Positions 26,294-35,238 of a DNA stretch of 64,000 nt are shown one piece after another. Source of the stretch: Bosea sp. BIWAKO-01 (lineage in GTDB: Bacteria > Pseudomonadota > Alphaproteobacteria > Rhizobiales > Beijerinckiaceae). Made by a program: the position numbers and the translations under genes. The DNA is taken from assembly GCF_001748145.1 (NCBI RefSeq), contig NZ_BCQA01000001.1, positions 992,001-1,056,000 of the forward strand. Direction: 5' to 3'. The notes under the pieces were generated by a model that was given only the letters and a program-made list of their open reading frames with translations, was not told the origin of the DNA and ran no database searches. Positions within the stretch are counted from its first letter, which is position 1. Each line of letters opens with the position of its first letter.

Positions 26294-27063
26294 AGGGCTT
26301 CCGGTCCCTGGCCGCTGCGTTGCTGCTGACCTCCATCGCAGCAACTGCACCGCGTGCGGAAACGCTGATCGCATCCGTATCGAGCCATCAGATCCAGATC
26401 TCCTCGAACTATACCGGCGACCAGCTGACGGTCTTCGGCCTGGTCGAACGCGGCGGGCGGACAGTGGCACGCGGCGACCCATACGACATCGTAGTGACCG
26501 TGCGCGGGCCACAGCGCATGCTGATCGTCCGCGAGAAGGAACGGCTCGGGCCGATCTGGATCAACCGGACGCAGCGGCGCTTCGTCGATCGCCCGATGTT
26601 CCTGATGGTGTCGAGCAACCGCCCCCTGAACGAGATCGTCAACGAGGATGCGGCGCGGCGCGACAGGATCGGGTTGGCCAACACCCAGCGCAACTTGCCG
26701 CCCGAGCTCTATTATGAGGAGAGCACCGTCCGCTTTCGTCAGGCACTGATCCGCATCCTCGAAGACAAGGGTCTCTATGCCCAGGACGAGCGCGGCGTCA
26801 CCTTCCTGTCGGAAACACTGTTCAGCGCGCCGATCGAAGTGCCCGCCACGGCACCGACCGGCTCCTACGAGATCGAGATCGCGCTCTATTCGGGCGGCGC
26901 CATGCTGGCGCGCCAGACCACAAATTTCGAGGTGATCAAGACCGGCATCGAGCAGCGCCTGGCAACCGGCGCGCATGATCGCCCCTTCCTCTACGGGCTC
27001 GCCACGGCGACCATGGCGCTGCTTCTGGGCTGGCTCTCCAGCGTCATATTCCGGCGCGACTGA
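26290..27063 (+). CDS. TIGR02186 / Alph_Pro_TM family membrane-anchored periplasmic protein
   Basis: A 257-residue protein with a signal peptide (MKGFRSLAAALLLTSIAATA, cleaved near APRAE), a periplasmic beta-rich domain and a C-terminal transmembrane helix (LYGLATATMALLLGWLSSVIF) ending in a short basic tail. This matches the alphaproteobacterial TIGR02186 family of unknown function. The ATG overlaps the stop of the TSUP permease, so it probably works with it, for example as a periplasmic partner or receptor. No metal or catalytic motif is evident. It converges on moeA, with only eight bases between the stop codons and no visible terminator. Confidence 0.9.
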   Translation: MKGFRSLAAALLLTSIAATAPRAETLIASVSSHQIQISSNYTGDQLTVFGLVERGGRTVARGDPYDIVVTVRGPQRMLIVREKERLGPIWINRTQRRFVDRPMFLMVSSNRPLNEIVNEDAARRDRIGLANTQRNLPPELYYEESTVRFRQALIRILEDKGLYAQDERGVTFLSETLFSAPIEVPATAPTGSYEIEIALYSGGAMLARQTTNFEVIKTGIEQRLATGAHDRPFLYGLATATMALLLGWLSSVIFRRD

Positions 27064-27071
27064 GCGCCTCG

Positions 27072-28328
27072 CTACGCCATCAGGAGGTCATAGGCTAGGA
27101 ACGGCACAAGCGTTCCGGCCTCGATGCGTGTCAGCTCCTCAGCGAGCTCCACCAGGCCCTCCGTGCGCGTCAGCGAGGTCATGACGCCGGCCCCGTCTTG
27201 TGCATGCTTGGACGCGATCATGACACCGTCTGCTGCCGGAGTGAGCGAAACACCGACATATTCGCGGCGTCCCGGCTTCTTCAGATAGGGAAAGCCCAGC
27301 CTTACCGGCAGCGGCACCGGGGCAACATGGGCAGCGCCGGCAAGCCGCGCCACGACCGGGCGCGCGACAAAGGCGAAGGTGACGAACACGGCCACCGGAT
27401 TTCCCGGCAGGCCAATGAACGGTACGCCTTCGATCACCCCCATGGCCACCGGCCGGCCTGGCTTGATGCCGATGCGCCAGAAGACCAGCGCGCCGACCCG
27501 TTCGACCGCCGCCTTGACGTGGTCCTCCTCACCGGTCGAGACGCCGCCGGAGGTCAGGATCAGGTCGCAGCCCCGGGCCGCCTCGCGCAGACGCCCGGCC
27601 AGACTGCCCGGTTCGTCACGCAGGATGCCGAGATCAACCACATCCGCCCCCGCCCGCGCCACCATGGCACGCAACGCAGCGCGGTTGGCGTCGTAGATCG
27701 CGGCCGGCGGCAGGGGCAGGCCCGGCTCCGCCAGCTCATCGCCCGTTGAAAAGATCGCGACACGCGGCCGGCGGCGAACGTCCACCGAGGCATGACCAAG
27801 CGCAGCCAGCAGCGCCAGGTCCTGCGGCCGCAGGCGCCGGCCTGCCGACAGGGCGGTCTCTCCGTGCGCGATATCCTCGCCGGCCGGTCGGGCGTTGGCA
27901 CCGTGTTTGAGGCCCGCGGGCAGACGGACGAAGCCTTCTTCCGCCGTCACATCCTCCTGCATGAAGATGGTATCGGCTCCTTCCGGTATCGGCGCGCCCG
28001 TAAAGACCCGGACGGCCACGCCTGCAGTTGCAATGCCCGCCGCATCGGCGCCGGCGGCGAGCCGGCCTGAGAGCGCGAGGCGGGTTTCTCCTGCCGACGC
28101 CAGATCGACGAAGCGGACCGCGTAGCCATCCACGGCAGAATTGGCGAAGGGCGGGAGATCGAGGCCGGCCACGACATCGCTGGCCAGAACCCGACCATCG
28201 GCGTCGGCCAAGGCGACCTGCTCCGTGCCCTCCACCGGCCGAATCCGCTGGCCAGCAAGGTCAGCCGCCTGCTCGATGCTCATCAAGGGGCCACCGAAGG
28301 CGAAGGTATCCTCGCTAAGTTGCGCCAT
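27072..28328 (-). CDS. moeA: Molybdopterin molybdotransferase
   Basis: MoeA inserts molybdate into adenylylated molybdopterin to make the molybdenum cofactor. The 418-residue product has the linker region, the conserved PPFANSAVDGYAVRF, the substrate loop LTSGGVSTGEEDHVK and the FIGLPGNPVAVFVTF motif, with a C-terminal beta-barrel domain. The ATG at 28328 has GAGGG five bases upstream; the frame continues to 28397 over mobB but that part is not conserved. Only seven bases separate it from the upstream mobB stop, so mobB-moeA form one operon. Confidence 0.97.
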   Translation of the reverse strand: MAQLSEDTFAFGGPLMSIEQAADLAGQRIRPVEGTEQVALADADGRVLASDVVAGLDLPPFANSAVDGYAVRFVDLASAGETRLALSGRLAAGADAAGIATAGVAVRVFTGAPIPEGADTIFMQEDVTAEEGFVRLPAGLKHGANARPAGEDIAHGETALSAGRRLRPQDLALLAALGHASVDVRRRPRVAIFSTGDELAEPGLPLPPAAIYDANRAALRAMVARAGADVVDLGILRDEPGSLAGRLREAARGCDLILTSGGVSTGEEDHVKAAVERVGALVFWRIGIKPGRPVAMGVIEGVPFIGLPGNPVAVFVTFAFVARPVVARLAGAAHVAPVPLPVRLGFPYLKKPGRREYVGVSLTPAADGVMIASKHAQDGAGVMTSLTRTEGLVELAEELTRIEAGTLVPFLAYDLLMA

Positions 28329-28335
28329 TCTGCCC

Positions 28336-28866
28336 TCAACCCTGTTGCTGCACGCGAGCCAGAATGGCGGTGAGCGGCTCGGCGCAAGAAAGCACAATCT
28401 CTGCGATTGCGGCGATGTCGTCGAGATCCACGACAGGGCAGCCCGCCTCGGGAAATGCGCTATCGCAGGCGATTGCGACGATCATGGGGTCGCCCGGGTG
28501 CAGCGGCGGCTTGCCGTTGGCTGCGCGATGCACCTCGATCTTGAGATGCGGCTCGCGCTTGAACCCCTCGATGATCACCAGATCAACCGGGGATAGTCGC
28601 AGGAGCAGATCCGGCAGCTGCGCTTCCGGCTCGCCACGCAGTTCATGCATCAGCGCCCAGCGGCGCTCGGACGAGATCAGCACCTCATGCGCGCCCGCCT
28701 GACGGTGTTCGTAGGAATCCTTGCCTGGCTTATCGAGGTCAAAGCCATGGTGCGCGTGCTTGACGGTGGAGACCGAGACACCGCGGCGTGTAAGTTCCGG
28801 GATCAGGCGCGTCAGCAAAGTCGTCTTGCCGGCACCGCTCCAACCGGCCAGGCCGATCACACGCAT
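28336..28866 (-). CDS. mobB: Molybdopterin-guanine dinucleotide biosynthesis accessory protein B
   Basis: A 176-residue P-loop GTPase-like protein: Walker A GLAGWSGAGKTTLLTRL at the N-terminus, then STVKHAHHGFDLDKPGKDS and the Walker B-like DLVIIEGFKREPHLKIEV, all typical of MobB. MobB helps MobA attach GMP to the molybdenum cofactor. The ATG at 28866 is chosen over a TTG one codon earlier. It leads the mobB-moeA operon and is divergent from the tusA-like gene; the shared 240-base spacer presumably holds both promoters. Confidence 0.96.
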   Translation of the reverse strand: MRVIGLAGWSGAGKTTLLTRLIPELTRRGVSVSTVKHAHHGFDLDKPGKDSYEHRQAGAHEVLISSERRWALMHELRGEPEAQLPDLLLRLSPVDLVIIEGFKREPHLKIEVHRAANGKPPLHPGDPMIVAIACDSAFPEAGCPVVDLDDIAAIAEIVLSCAEPLTAILARVQQQG

Positions 28867-29106
28867 CAAAGCAAATCCCCCAAAACACGATCGGGCACAA
28901 AGGGCACCCTGTTGTCATCTGGCACGTCCCCTCCCCGGTCAAGCCAGGAGGATTGGGCCGCCACGGCTCCTGCCCGCGATCATTGCGCCCATGCCGTGCC
29001 GGCTGGGCAGCAAGGCCTCTCGCGCTTCGCTGCGGCAAGGGGCCGGTGGTTGCTCCTGCGCAAGTAGCCATCATATGAAGCACTGCGTATTCGACAGGCT
29101 CGGCCC

Positions 29107-29337
29107 ATGACCTCTATCCCCCTCAATCTGCGCGGCTTGAAATGCCCCTTGCCGACGCTGCGCGTGCGCAAGGCATTGAGGGGTGCCGACGCCGGAGCCT
29201 TGTTTGTCGTCGAGTGCACCGATCCCATGGCGGCGATCGACATTCCCAATCTGATGCGCGAGACGGGCGACGCAATCGAGCTCAGCCGCTCCGAGGGCGA
29301 ACTTCTCGTCTTCCACATTCGCAAAGCTGCGGCCTGA
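29107..29337 (+). CDS. TusA-like sulfur carrier protein
   Basis: A 76-residue protein of the SirA/TusA family. The single cysteine that accepts persulfide is in the motif LRGLKCPLPTLRVRKAL (CPxP, residue 13), and the second family segment TDPMAAIDIPNLMRETG follows. TusA relays sulfur from cysteine desulfurase to tRNA thiolation and, in E. coli, influences molybdenum-cofactor synthesis. Here it is divergent from mobB-moeA and 26 bases upstream of the Mrp/ApbC gene, which suggests a role in sulfur supply to Moco or Fe-S proteins. Only one of possibly several paralogues can be seen, so the symbol tusA is not assigned firmly. Confidence 0.93.
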   Translation: MTSIPLNLRGLKCPLPTLRVRKALRGADAGALFVVECTDPMAAIDIPNLMRETGDAIELSRSEGELLVFHIRKAAA

Positions 29338-29363
29338 CGCCGCGCCAGCCGGAGTACGCCTTC

Positions 29364-30497
29364 GTGGCCCTGACCGAATCCGACATCCTGCGCGCGCTCG
29401 AGCTGGTGAAACTGCCCGCGAGCGGCCAATCGCTGCGCGCTTCCGGCCGTATCGCCGATATCCTGATCGACGGCGGCAAGGTCATCTTTGCGATCGGCAT
29501 CGACCCGACCGAGGCTGAGGCGATGGAACCAGTGCGAAGGGCCGCAGAAAGCGCGGTCGGCGGTATTCCGGGCGTCACCCAGGTTCTGGTCGGGCTCACG
29601 GCAGACAAGGCGCCGTCGCGACCGGCGCCCTCTGCCGCCGCGCAGCCACGCCAGCAGGCGCATGGCCAGCCGGGTCCCGGCCGGCCGATGCCAAAGGCCG
29701 CCGGCGTGCCCGGCGTGAAGCAGATAATCGCGGTGGCCAGCGGCAAGGGCGGCGTCGGCAAGTCGACGACCACGGCCAATCTCGCGGTCGCGCTCGCGAT
29801 GCTCGGCCTCAAGGTCGGCGTGCTCGACGCCGATATCTACGGTCCCTCCGTGCCCAAGATCTTCGGCATCACCGGCAAGCCGCGCCTGGTCTCCGGCCGG
29901 ACGCTGGCACCGATGGAGGCCTATGGGCTCAAGATCATGTCGATCGGCTTCTTGATCGACGAGGAGACGCCGATGATCTGGCGTGGGCCGATGGTGATCT
30001 CGGCCATCACCCAGATGTTGCGCGAGGTCGCCTGGGGCGAACTCGACGTGCTCGTTGTCGACATGCCGCCCGGCACGGGTGACGCGCAGCTGACCATGGC
30101 GCAGCAGACTCCTCTCGCGGGCGCAGTGATCGTCTCGACGCCTCAGGATCTGGCTCTGCTCGATGCCCGTCGCGGCGTCGCCATGTTCAAGCGCGTCGAG
30201 GTGCCGATCCTCGGTATCGTCGAGAACATGAGCTATTTCGTCTGCCCGGAATGCGGCCACCGCTCCGACATCTTCGCCCATGGCGGGGCGCGGCACGAGG
30301 CAGAGCGGCTGGGCGTGCCCTTCCTTGGCGAGATCCCGCTTGCCATGCCGATCCGCGAGACCTCGGACGCCGGCCGGCCGATCGTGGCGAGCGACCCCGA
30401 CAGCGCCCATGCCAAGGCCTATCTGGCCATTGCACGGCAGGTTCAGGCGGGCCTGAGCGGCAAGACCCGGGCCGCACCCCGCATCATCATCGAATAG
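29364..30497 (+). CDS. Mrp/ApbC family Fe-S cluster carrier ATPase
   Basis: A 377-residue protein: an N-terminal MIP18/DUF59 domain (about residues 1-90), a Pro/Ala linker, and the Mrp ATPase with deviant Walker A (AVASGKGGVGKSTTTANLA), DADIYGPSVPKI and DMPPGTGDAQL. The metal/cluster-binding CxxC is present in YFVCPECGHRSD. Such proteins carry Fe-S clusters to target enzymes. The start is taken as the GTG at 29364 (VALTESDILRALE) with GGAG nine bases upstream; a 74-codon upstream extension overlaps the tusA-like gene. Cotranscription with the tusA-like gene (26-base gap) is likely. Confidence 0.96.
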   Translation: MALTESDILRALELVKLPASGQSLRASGRIADILIDGGKVIFAIGIDPTEAEAMEPVRRAAESAVGGIPGVTQVLVGLTADKAPSRPAPSAAAQPRQQAHGQPGPGRPMPKAAGVPGVKQIIAVASGKGGVGKSTTTANLAVALAMLGLKVGVLDADIYGPSVPKIFGITGKPRLVSGRTLAPMEAYGLKIMSIGFLIDEETPMIWRGPMVISAITQMLREVAWGELDVLVVDMPPGTGDAQLTMAQQTPLAGAVIVSTPQDLALLDARRGVAMFKRVEVPILGIVENMSYFVCPECGHRSDIFAHGGARHEAERLGVPFLGEIPLAMPIRETSDAGRPIVASDPDSAHAKAYLAIARQVQAGLSGKTRAAPRIIIE

Positions 30498-30617
30498 AGG
30501 CGCTGCCCCGGGCCCGAAATCTGAACTCGACGGCGAGCCGACACTCGCCTCCGGCCTCATGCGCGAGCGTGGAGGCGGCCACGGCACCGGCGGTCGGAGA
30601 ACTGGCGTGCCTGAGCC

Positions 30618-30953
30618 TTGATCGCCCATCTGCGCGGCCGCGGGCCGCATGGACGACCGCACTTCATGCTCACGCGCTCCCGCGCGATTCTGGATCTGGC
30701 AGCCGCGGGGTCCGACGAGGCGATCATCCTCTGCCCCGCCAATCGCAGCCCGCCGGTCCGTCTCGCCCCCTATCCCGGCGCTCCCGGCTACGAAGCCGTC
30801 GCCACCTGCCTCGCCTCACCCGAGGTGCGGGCCCGGATCGCATGCCCACCCCGGATGGGCGTAATCCATCGACCTTCCGCACCGGTGCCCAAGCGCCCTC
30901 GGCCTGATACCGGCGAAGCTAAGGAATTTGCCAATGTTCTTCTTTTGTTCTAA
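30618..30953 (+). CDS. Possible small hypothetical protein (uncertain)
   Basis: A 111-codon frame opening at a TTG (30618) or an ATG 16 codons in (30666). The first 80 codons are strongly G/C in third position and read as AILDLAAAGSDEAIILCPAN and RLAPYPGAPGYEAVATCL, similar to real coding in this genome; the last 20 codons run into AT-rich promoter DNA. I do not recognise the protein. It has no clear ribosome site. It fills most of the 480-base gap between the Mrp gene and the SRPBCC gene; it may be a short real gene or a decayed one. Confidence 0.3.
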   Translation: MIAHLRGRGPHGRPHFMLTRSRAILDLAAAGSDEAIILCPANRSPPVRLAPYPGAPGYEAVATCLASPEVRARIACPPRMGVIHRPSAPVPKRPRPDTGEAKEFANVLLLF

Positions 30954-30956
30954 ATT
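30928..30956 (+). promoter_or_regulatory. Probable sigma70-type promoter of the SRPBCC gene
   Basis: TTGCCA (30928-30933) and TAAATT (30951-30956) are separated by 17 bases, with an AT-rich spacer. The predicted start point (about 30963) would fall within the Shine-Dalgarno sequence AAGGAGG (30963-30969), giving a very short leader of about 14 bases before the ATG at 30977. The last codons of the uncertain small frame overlap this element. Confidence 0.4.
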
Positions 30957-30976
30957 GTTCAAAAGGAGGTTCTTCC

Positions 30977-31378
30977 ATGCCCGTTCAGCCCGCGCGCCAT
31001 ATCAGCATCTCGATCGGCAAGCCGATCGAGCAGGTCTACGGCTTTCTGGCAGAGCCCAGGAACTTCCCGAAATGGGCCGAAGGGCTGGGCCATAGCTTCA
31101 GGCATATCGAAGGCATGACCTGGGCTGCCGAAACTCCAATGGGCCTGATGCGCATCCTGTTCAGCGAACCCAATCCCTACGGTGTACTCGACCATGCCGT
31201 GATCCCCGATCACGGGGAGCCGATGCACAACCCGATGCGCGCGCTCGCCAATGGCGATGGCAGCGAGGTGATCTTCACTCTCTACAAGCGGGCGGAGATG
31301 AGCGACGACGATTTCGCCCGCGATGCCGACTGGGTCGCAAGCGATCTGAGGCGTCTCAAAGCGCTGCTGGAAGGCTGA
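30977..31378 (+). CDS. SRPBCC-fold protein (START/polyketide-cyclase-like)
   Basis: A 133-residue protein whose N-terminus, HISISIGKPIEQVYGFLAEP followed by FPKWAEGLGHSF, is the strand-helix signature of the SRPBCC lipid/ligand-binding fold. The remaining strands and C-terminal helix (ADWVASDLRRLKALLEG) fit. The ATG has an excellent AAGGAGG seven bases upstream. Such domains bind hydrophobic ligands or modify them; no catalytic residue or partner can be named. It stands alone between the Mrp gene and mobA, the latter convergent. Confidence 0.88.
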   Translation: MPVQPARHISISIGKPIEQVYGFLAEPRNFPKWAEGLGHSFRHIEGMTWAAETPMGLMRILFSEPNPYGVLDHAVIPDHGEPMHNPMRALANGDGSEVIFTLYKRAEMSDDDFARDADWVASDLRRLKALLEG

Positions 31379-31567
31379 CGAGAGCGATTGGCCCATGCCG
31401 ACGCCATCGCAGGCGCGCGGAGAAAACCCGAAATCCATGCCTGGGCCCGCCTGATTGACACGGCCCGATCGTTTCCGATGCACGTTCGCGCTTCCGTCGA
31501 GAAGCCGGCACGCGCCTTCGGAGCCGGGTTCCGTTGCAAGCCGGAACAGCGAGCGCCCCAGCCGCCA

Positions 31568-32194
31568 TCACGCATCGCGCAGCCGCGCATGAAGCTGCTC
31601 GGCCTCGACGAGGTCATCAGGGTGATTGGCATTGAAGAAGGGGTCGACCGGATCGACCGGCCACTCCGCAGCCGCAACACCATGACGCGCCGTCCAGCGG
31701 CCGATCTTGCGCTCATCCTCGACCGTGAGTGCATGCCGCAAGTCGTCACGCAGCGCGACTGGCCATAGCCCGATCACCGGATGGTCCCAGCCGCCCGATG
31801 CAGCGCAGGCCAGCGGAACATTGCCCGCTTCACGCGCCGCATGGAGCCGATGCACGAGATCACGCGGGATGAAGGGGGTGTCTGCCGCAACGCTGACCAT
31901 CCAGGCATGGCCGGGGCGGTGCGCGGCCATCCAGTCGAGCCCGGCCAGGATGCCGGCCAGCGGCCCAGCGAAACCGGGCACGCCGTCGGCGACCATCGGC
32001 AGGCCGAAATCAGCAAAGCGGGACAGGTCGCCATTGGCATTGATCAGAAGTCCGTCGCATTGCGGCCCCAGGCGATCGACGACATGGGCGAGAATGCTGC
32101 GCCCGGCGATCAGCCGAAGCGGCTTGTCGCCACCACCCATGCGGCGCGCGAGCCCACCGGCGAGGAGGAGGCCAAGCGTTGGAGGGATGGTCAT
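31568..32194 (-). CDS. mobA: Molybdenum cofactor guanylyltransferase
   Basis: MobA transfers GMP from GTP to molybdopterin, making the MGD cofactor used by DMSO-reductase-family enzymes. The 208-residue product has the nucleotide-binding [19 protein letters not shown] at the N-terminus, [13 protein letters not shown] and [13 protein letters not shown], all typical of MobA. The ATG at 32194 starts the family-like sequence; the frame is open to 32332 but that part overlaps the DUF2478 gene in chance sequence. It follows the DUF2478 gene by 52 bases on the same strand, probably one operon. Confidence 0.96.
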   Translation of the reverse strand: MTIPPTLGLLLAGGLARRMGGGDKPLRLIAGRSILAHVVDRLGPQCDGLLINANGDLSRFADFGLPMVADGVPGFAGPLAGILAGLDWMAAHRPGHAWMVSVAADTPFIPRDLVHRLHAAREAGNVPLACAASGGWDHPVIGLWPVALRDDLRHALTVEDERKIGRWTARHGVAAAEWPVDPVDPFFNANHPDDLVEAEQLHARLRDA

Positions 32195-32246
32195 GCCATG
32201 GCCTGCAAGCGCCGCATCTCGCGTTCGCAGTTGGCGGCCCCCGGCC

Positions 32247-32762
32247 TCACGCCGGCACACCGAGTCGATCCGCAGCCCAGTTCTCCACGGCTCGGCCCTC
32301 AGGCGGCAATGGGGTCCAGTCATCGCCGGCAAATTCTCGCCAGGCCGAAACGAAATCCTCGCGGACGGCGATCAGCAGTGGCAGGCCAGACAGGACCGCT
32401 GCCGTGATCTCCTGGCGCAGGCCCTGACCAAGCTGCTCCTGCCGCCCGAACTTGTTGACGATCACGAGATCGATGTTGCCCGTCAGAGCAGCCGCGACCG
32501 CTCCTGCCGCAGCTGCAAGGCCGGCGACGTCGAGCCGGCAGCCCGACGCGCCTGCGCCGCGGTCCTCGCTGATCGGAAAGCGCCGGCCATTCGCGAGGTC
32601 CTCCAACGCCATGGAGTGACAGCCATCCCCGCAATCATCGCCGTTGTGCTGGACGACACCACCGAGCTTCAGCCCCTGCCGCTTCATCTGGCTGGCAAGG
32701 CCAGCCATGAACGCATCGATCTCAAAACCGGACGAGTAGACGATTGCGGCAAGCGTGTTCAT
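32247..32762 (-). CDS. DUF2478 family protein
   Basis: A 171-residue protein with the DUF2478 pattern: [20 protein letters not shown], then [20 protein letters not shown] with two close cysteines, and [20 protein letters not shown]. The family is related to P-loop NTPases but lacks a Walker A motif here. It occurs near molybdenum-cofactor and molybdate genes in many bacteria; next to mobA here. Function unknown; molybdate or Moco handling is inferred from context. Its ATG has GGAGG six bases upstream (about 32766-32772). Confidence 0.87.
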   Translation of the reverse strand: MNTLAAIVYSSGFEIDAFMAGLASQMKRQGLKLGGVVQHNGDDCGDGCHSMALEDLANGRRFPISEDRGAGASGCRLDVAGLAAAAGAVAAALTGNIDLVIVNKFGRQEQLGQGLRQEITAAVLSGLPLLIAVREDFVSAWREFAGDDWTPLPPEGRAVENWAADRLGVPA

Positions 32763-32960
32763 CGTCCCTCCATCCCACGAAACATCATCCGCAGCCAGAA
32801 CCGCGACCGCAAGGTGCTATGATGCCGTCATGGCCCTGCGTCAGATGCCGGCCCACTGTTGCAGCGCACCTACAGTCGCGCGGGCTGCCACAAGCTAGGG
32901 TGCTGCGGGGCTGATGTCCGGCGTGTTCTCCGGTCAAAGCCGTTTGTTCGGTTGCCGTCC

Positions 32961-34205
32961 ATGATCCGCCACAATGCCAATGCCCCGATTGACCCCGCCG
33001 CGGACGCGGCCTTGCTGCTGCGTCGCATCGGCTTCGCCACGCTTGCGCTGGCGCTACCGATAGCTTCGCTGGTGTCGCGTCGCGCAGCCGTCGTGCTTGC
33101 GCCGATCGGGGTTGCGTTGCTCATCATTTCCTCGCTGATCGAGGAGCGTGGCCAGTTCGGCAGGAATCTGAGGGATTCCCTGCTGAGCCGGCCGGGCATG
33201 ATCCTGATGGGCCTCGTGGCCTGGGCCCTGCTCTCGCTGGTCTGGAGCCCCTACACGCTTTCGGCGACCGAGAAGGCCACCAATCTGGTTCTTGCGGTCG
33301 CACTCGGCTTTTGCGGTGCCGCGGCGCTCCCGGAACGCATGCGCGCCTCGAATCTCAACCTCGTTCCGCTCGGCACCGGCATCGCCGCGCTGTTTGCCCT
33401 CGCGCTGCTGGTCGCCGGGAACATGAGCGCCGCTGGCGTGTCTCCGGGCGTTGAGCGCGGCGTCAGCGTCGTGCTGATCATGTCGTGGCCCGCCTTCGCC
33501 TGGCTTCTCTCGCGTGCCCGCGGCCTGAGCGCGCTGGGTCTCGCACTCGCCGTTGGCCTCCTTGCCATGACCCGCTTCGAGGATGGCGAGGCGGTGGCGA
33601 TGATCTGCGGCACGGTGGCCTTCGGAGCGATCAGCGCCAATCGCGTGGTGGCCGCTCGCGCCATCGCCATCATCGTTGCCGGGCTGATGTTGCTGGCGCC
33701 GCTCCTGCCCTTCCTGCTGATGCCGATCGCCTCGCGCCTGCCCGACGATCTCGCGCTCACCCTCGGCATCTGGGCCGACATCGTCAGTCGCGAACCAATT
33801 CAGCTGATCACCGGGCATGGCCTCGACACCGTGCTGCGCGGCCGCCTGACGGACAGCCTGCCGCGGGACACGCCAACGACCATTCTGTTCGAATTCTGGT
33901 ATGAACTCGGCCTCGTCGGAGCGGCATCAGCCGCGCTCTGCCTGTACTTTGCAATCAAGGCCGCAGGTCAGATGGCCGGAGCGCTCGCCGCCGGCGTCGC
34001 CGCCGCCTATGTCACGGCCTTCGCACTCGCGGTTCTGGGCTTCGCCACCTTCCAGACCTGGTGGCTGATGACGCTCGCTTCGGTCGCCCTGATGTTCACG
34101 GCGATCGCCCGTGGGCAATACCGGACCGAGCGGCCGCTCGCGCCCTTGATGCCGCAGCCTGCCGTGAAGAGCAGGCCAAAGGCCGGCGGGCCGGCGTCCT
34201 CCTGA
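32961..34205 (+). CDS. O-antigen ligase / Wzy-like polytopic membrane protein
   Basis: A 414-residue protein of about 11 to 12 transmembrane helices. A large periplasmic-type loop before the last helices carries LGIWADIVSREPIQLITGHGLDT and DTPTTILFEFWYELGLVGAA, the pattern of the Wzy/WaaL (O-antigen ligase) superfamily, which join sugar units onto lipid carriers or lipid A. No glycosyltransferase genes are adjacent, so the substrate is unknown and the family call is moderate. The ATG at 32961 (MIRHNANAPIDPAADAALLL) is chosen; the longer frame to 32859 lacks similarity to membrane sequence. It converges on the first peptide ABC transporter. Confidence 0.6.
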   Translation: MIRHNANAPIDPAADAALLLRRIGFATLALALPIASLVSRRAAVVLAPIGVALLIISSLIEERGQFGRNLRDSLLSRPGMILMGLVAWALLSLVWSPYTLSATEKATNLVLAVALGFCGAAALPERMRASNLNLVPLGTGIAALFALALLVAGNMSAAGVSPGVERGVSVVLIMSWPAFAWLLSRARGLSALGLALAVGLLAMTRFEDGEAVAMICGTVAFGAISANRVVAARAIAIIVAGLMLLAPLLPFLLMPIASRLPDDLALTLGIWADIVSREPIQLITGHGLDTVLRGRLTDSLPRDTPTTILFEFWYELGLVGAASAALCLYFAIKAAGQMAGALAAGVAAAYVTAFALAVLGFATFQTWWLMTLASVALMFTAIARGQYRTERPLAPLMPQPAVKSRPKAGGPASS

Positions 34206-34227
34206 GCGATCCCCTGGGTGGCGCGGC

Positions 34228-35238
34228 TCAGGCCGCTGCCGCCCGGTCGCCATTCACGGCGTGACAGGCGACACCGTCGATCACCGGCGGATTTTCGATC
34301 TTGCAGCGGTCGAACGCCAGCGGACAACGCGGATGGAAGGTGCAGCCCGAAGGTGGATTGATCGGGTTCGGGATTTCCCCCTTCACGCCCTCGCGCGCCT
34401 TGCCGACCATGGCGAGATCCGGAACCGCATCGAGCAGCATCCGGGTATAGGGATGGCGCGGGGCCGAGAAGAGCTGTTTGCCCTCCGACACCTCCACAAG
34501 CCGGCCGAGATACATCACGCCGATGCGCGTCGCCATATGCCGGACCACGGCGAGGTTGTGCGAGATGAAGAGATAGGTCAGCCCGAATTTCTGCTGCAGA
34601 TCGCGCATCAGGTTGAGGATCTGCGCCTGCACCGAGACATCGAGCGCCGATGTCGGCTCGTCGCAGACGATGAACTCGGCATTCGAGGCGAGCGCGCGCG
34701 CGATCGCGATGCGCTGGCGCTGCCCCCCGGAGAACTCGTGCGGGAATTTCTTGGCGTCATCGGGATGCAGGCCGACCAGCGTCAGCAATTCGCCGATGCG
34801 GGCATTGATGTCGCCTTCGCCCTCGATGATGTCGAAGGCACGGATCGGCTCGGCGATGATCCGGCCGACACGCCAGCGCGGGTTCAGGCTGGCATAGGGA
34901 TCCTGGAAGATCATCTGGATGCGCCGACGCATCCGCTGGCGCTCCTGCGCGACCGCAACGTCGTTCATCGAGATGCCGGCGATGCTGACGGTACCGCCCG
35001 AGGGCGGCAGCAGGCCGACCACCATGCGCGCGACGGTGGACTTGCCCGAGCCGGATTCACCGACGAGCGCGAAGGTCTCGCCCTTGCGGATATCGAAGGA
35101 GACCCCGTCGACGGCCTTTAGATACTGCTTCGGCGCATGTTCGAGCACGCGATTGAGCCAGGGTTTCGATACGTCGAAGACGCGCTTCAGGTCGCGGACC
35201 TGAACGAAGGGGGCGTCGGGCGGAGGGAGCTGGCTCAC
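34228..35238 (-). CDS. Oligopeptide/dipeptide ABC transporter ATPase (DppF type)
   Basis: A 336-residue ATPase of the OppF/DppF family. Walker A (GESGSGKSTVARMV), the QMIFQDPYASLNP Q-loop, the signature FSGGQRQRIAIARAL and Walker B (EFIVCDEPTSALD) are present, followed by the peptide-ABC C-terminal extension with cysteines (SGCTFHPRCPLAFDRCK), which in this group forms a 4Fe-4S-like site. The GTG start at 35238 overlaps the upstream ATPase stop codon in GTGA, so the two ATPases are coupled. It powers, with its partner, the two permeases downstream in the same operon. Confidence 0.95.
   Translation of the reverse strand: MSQLPPPDAPFVQVRDLKRVFDVSKPWLNRVLEHAPKQYLKAVDGVSFDIRKGETFALVGESGSGKSTVARMVVGLLPPSGGTVSIAGISMNDVAVAQERQRMRRRIQMIFQDPYASLNPRWRVGRIIAEPIRAFDIIEGEGDINARIGELLTLVGLHPDDAKKFPHEFSGGQRQRIAIARALASNAEFIVCDEPTSALDVSVQAQILNLMRDLQQKFGLTYLFISHNLAVVRHMATRIGVMYLGRLVEVSEGKQLFSAPRHPYTRMLLDAVPDLAMVGKAREGVKGEIPNPINPPSGCTFHPRCPLAFDRCKIENPPVIDGVACHAVNGDRAAAA

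Noticed and set aside
28980..30662. 560-codon minus-strand frame
   Set aside because: Antisense to the tusA-like and Mrp genes, whose motifs are intact.
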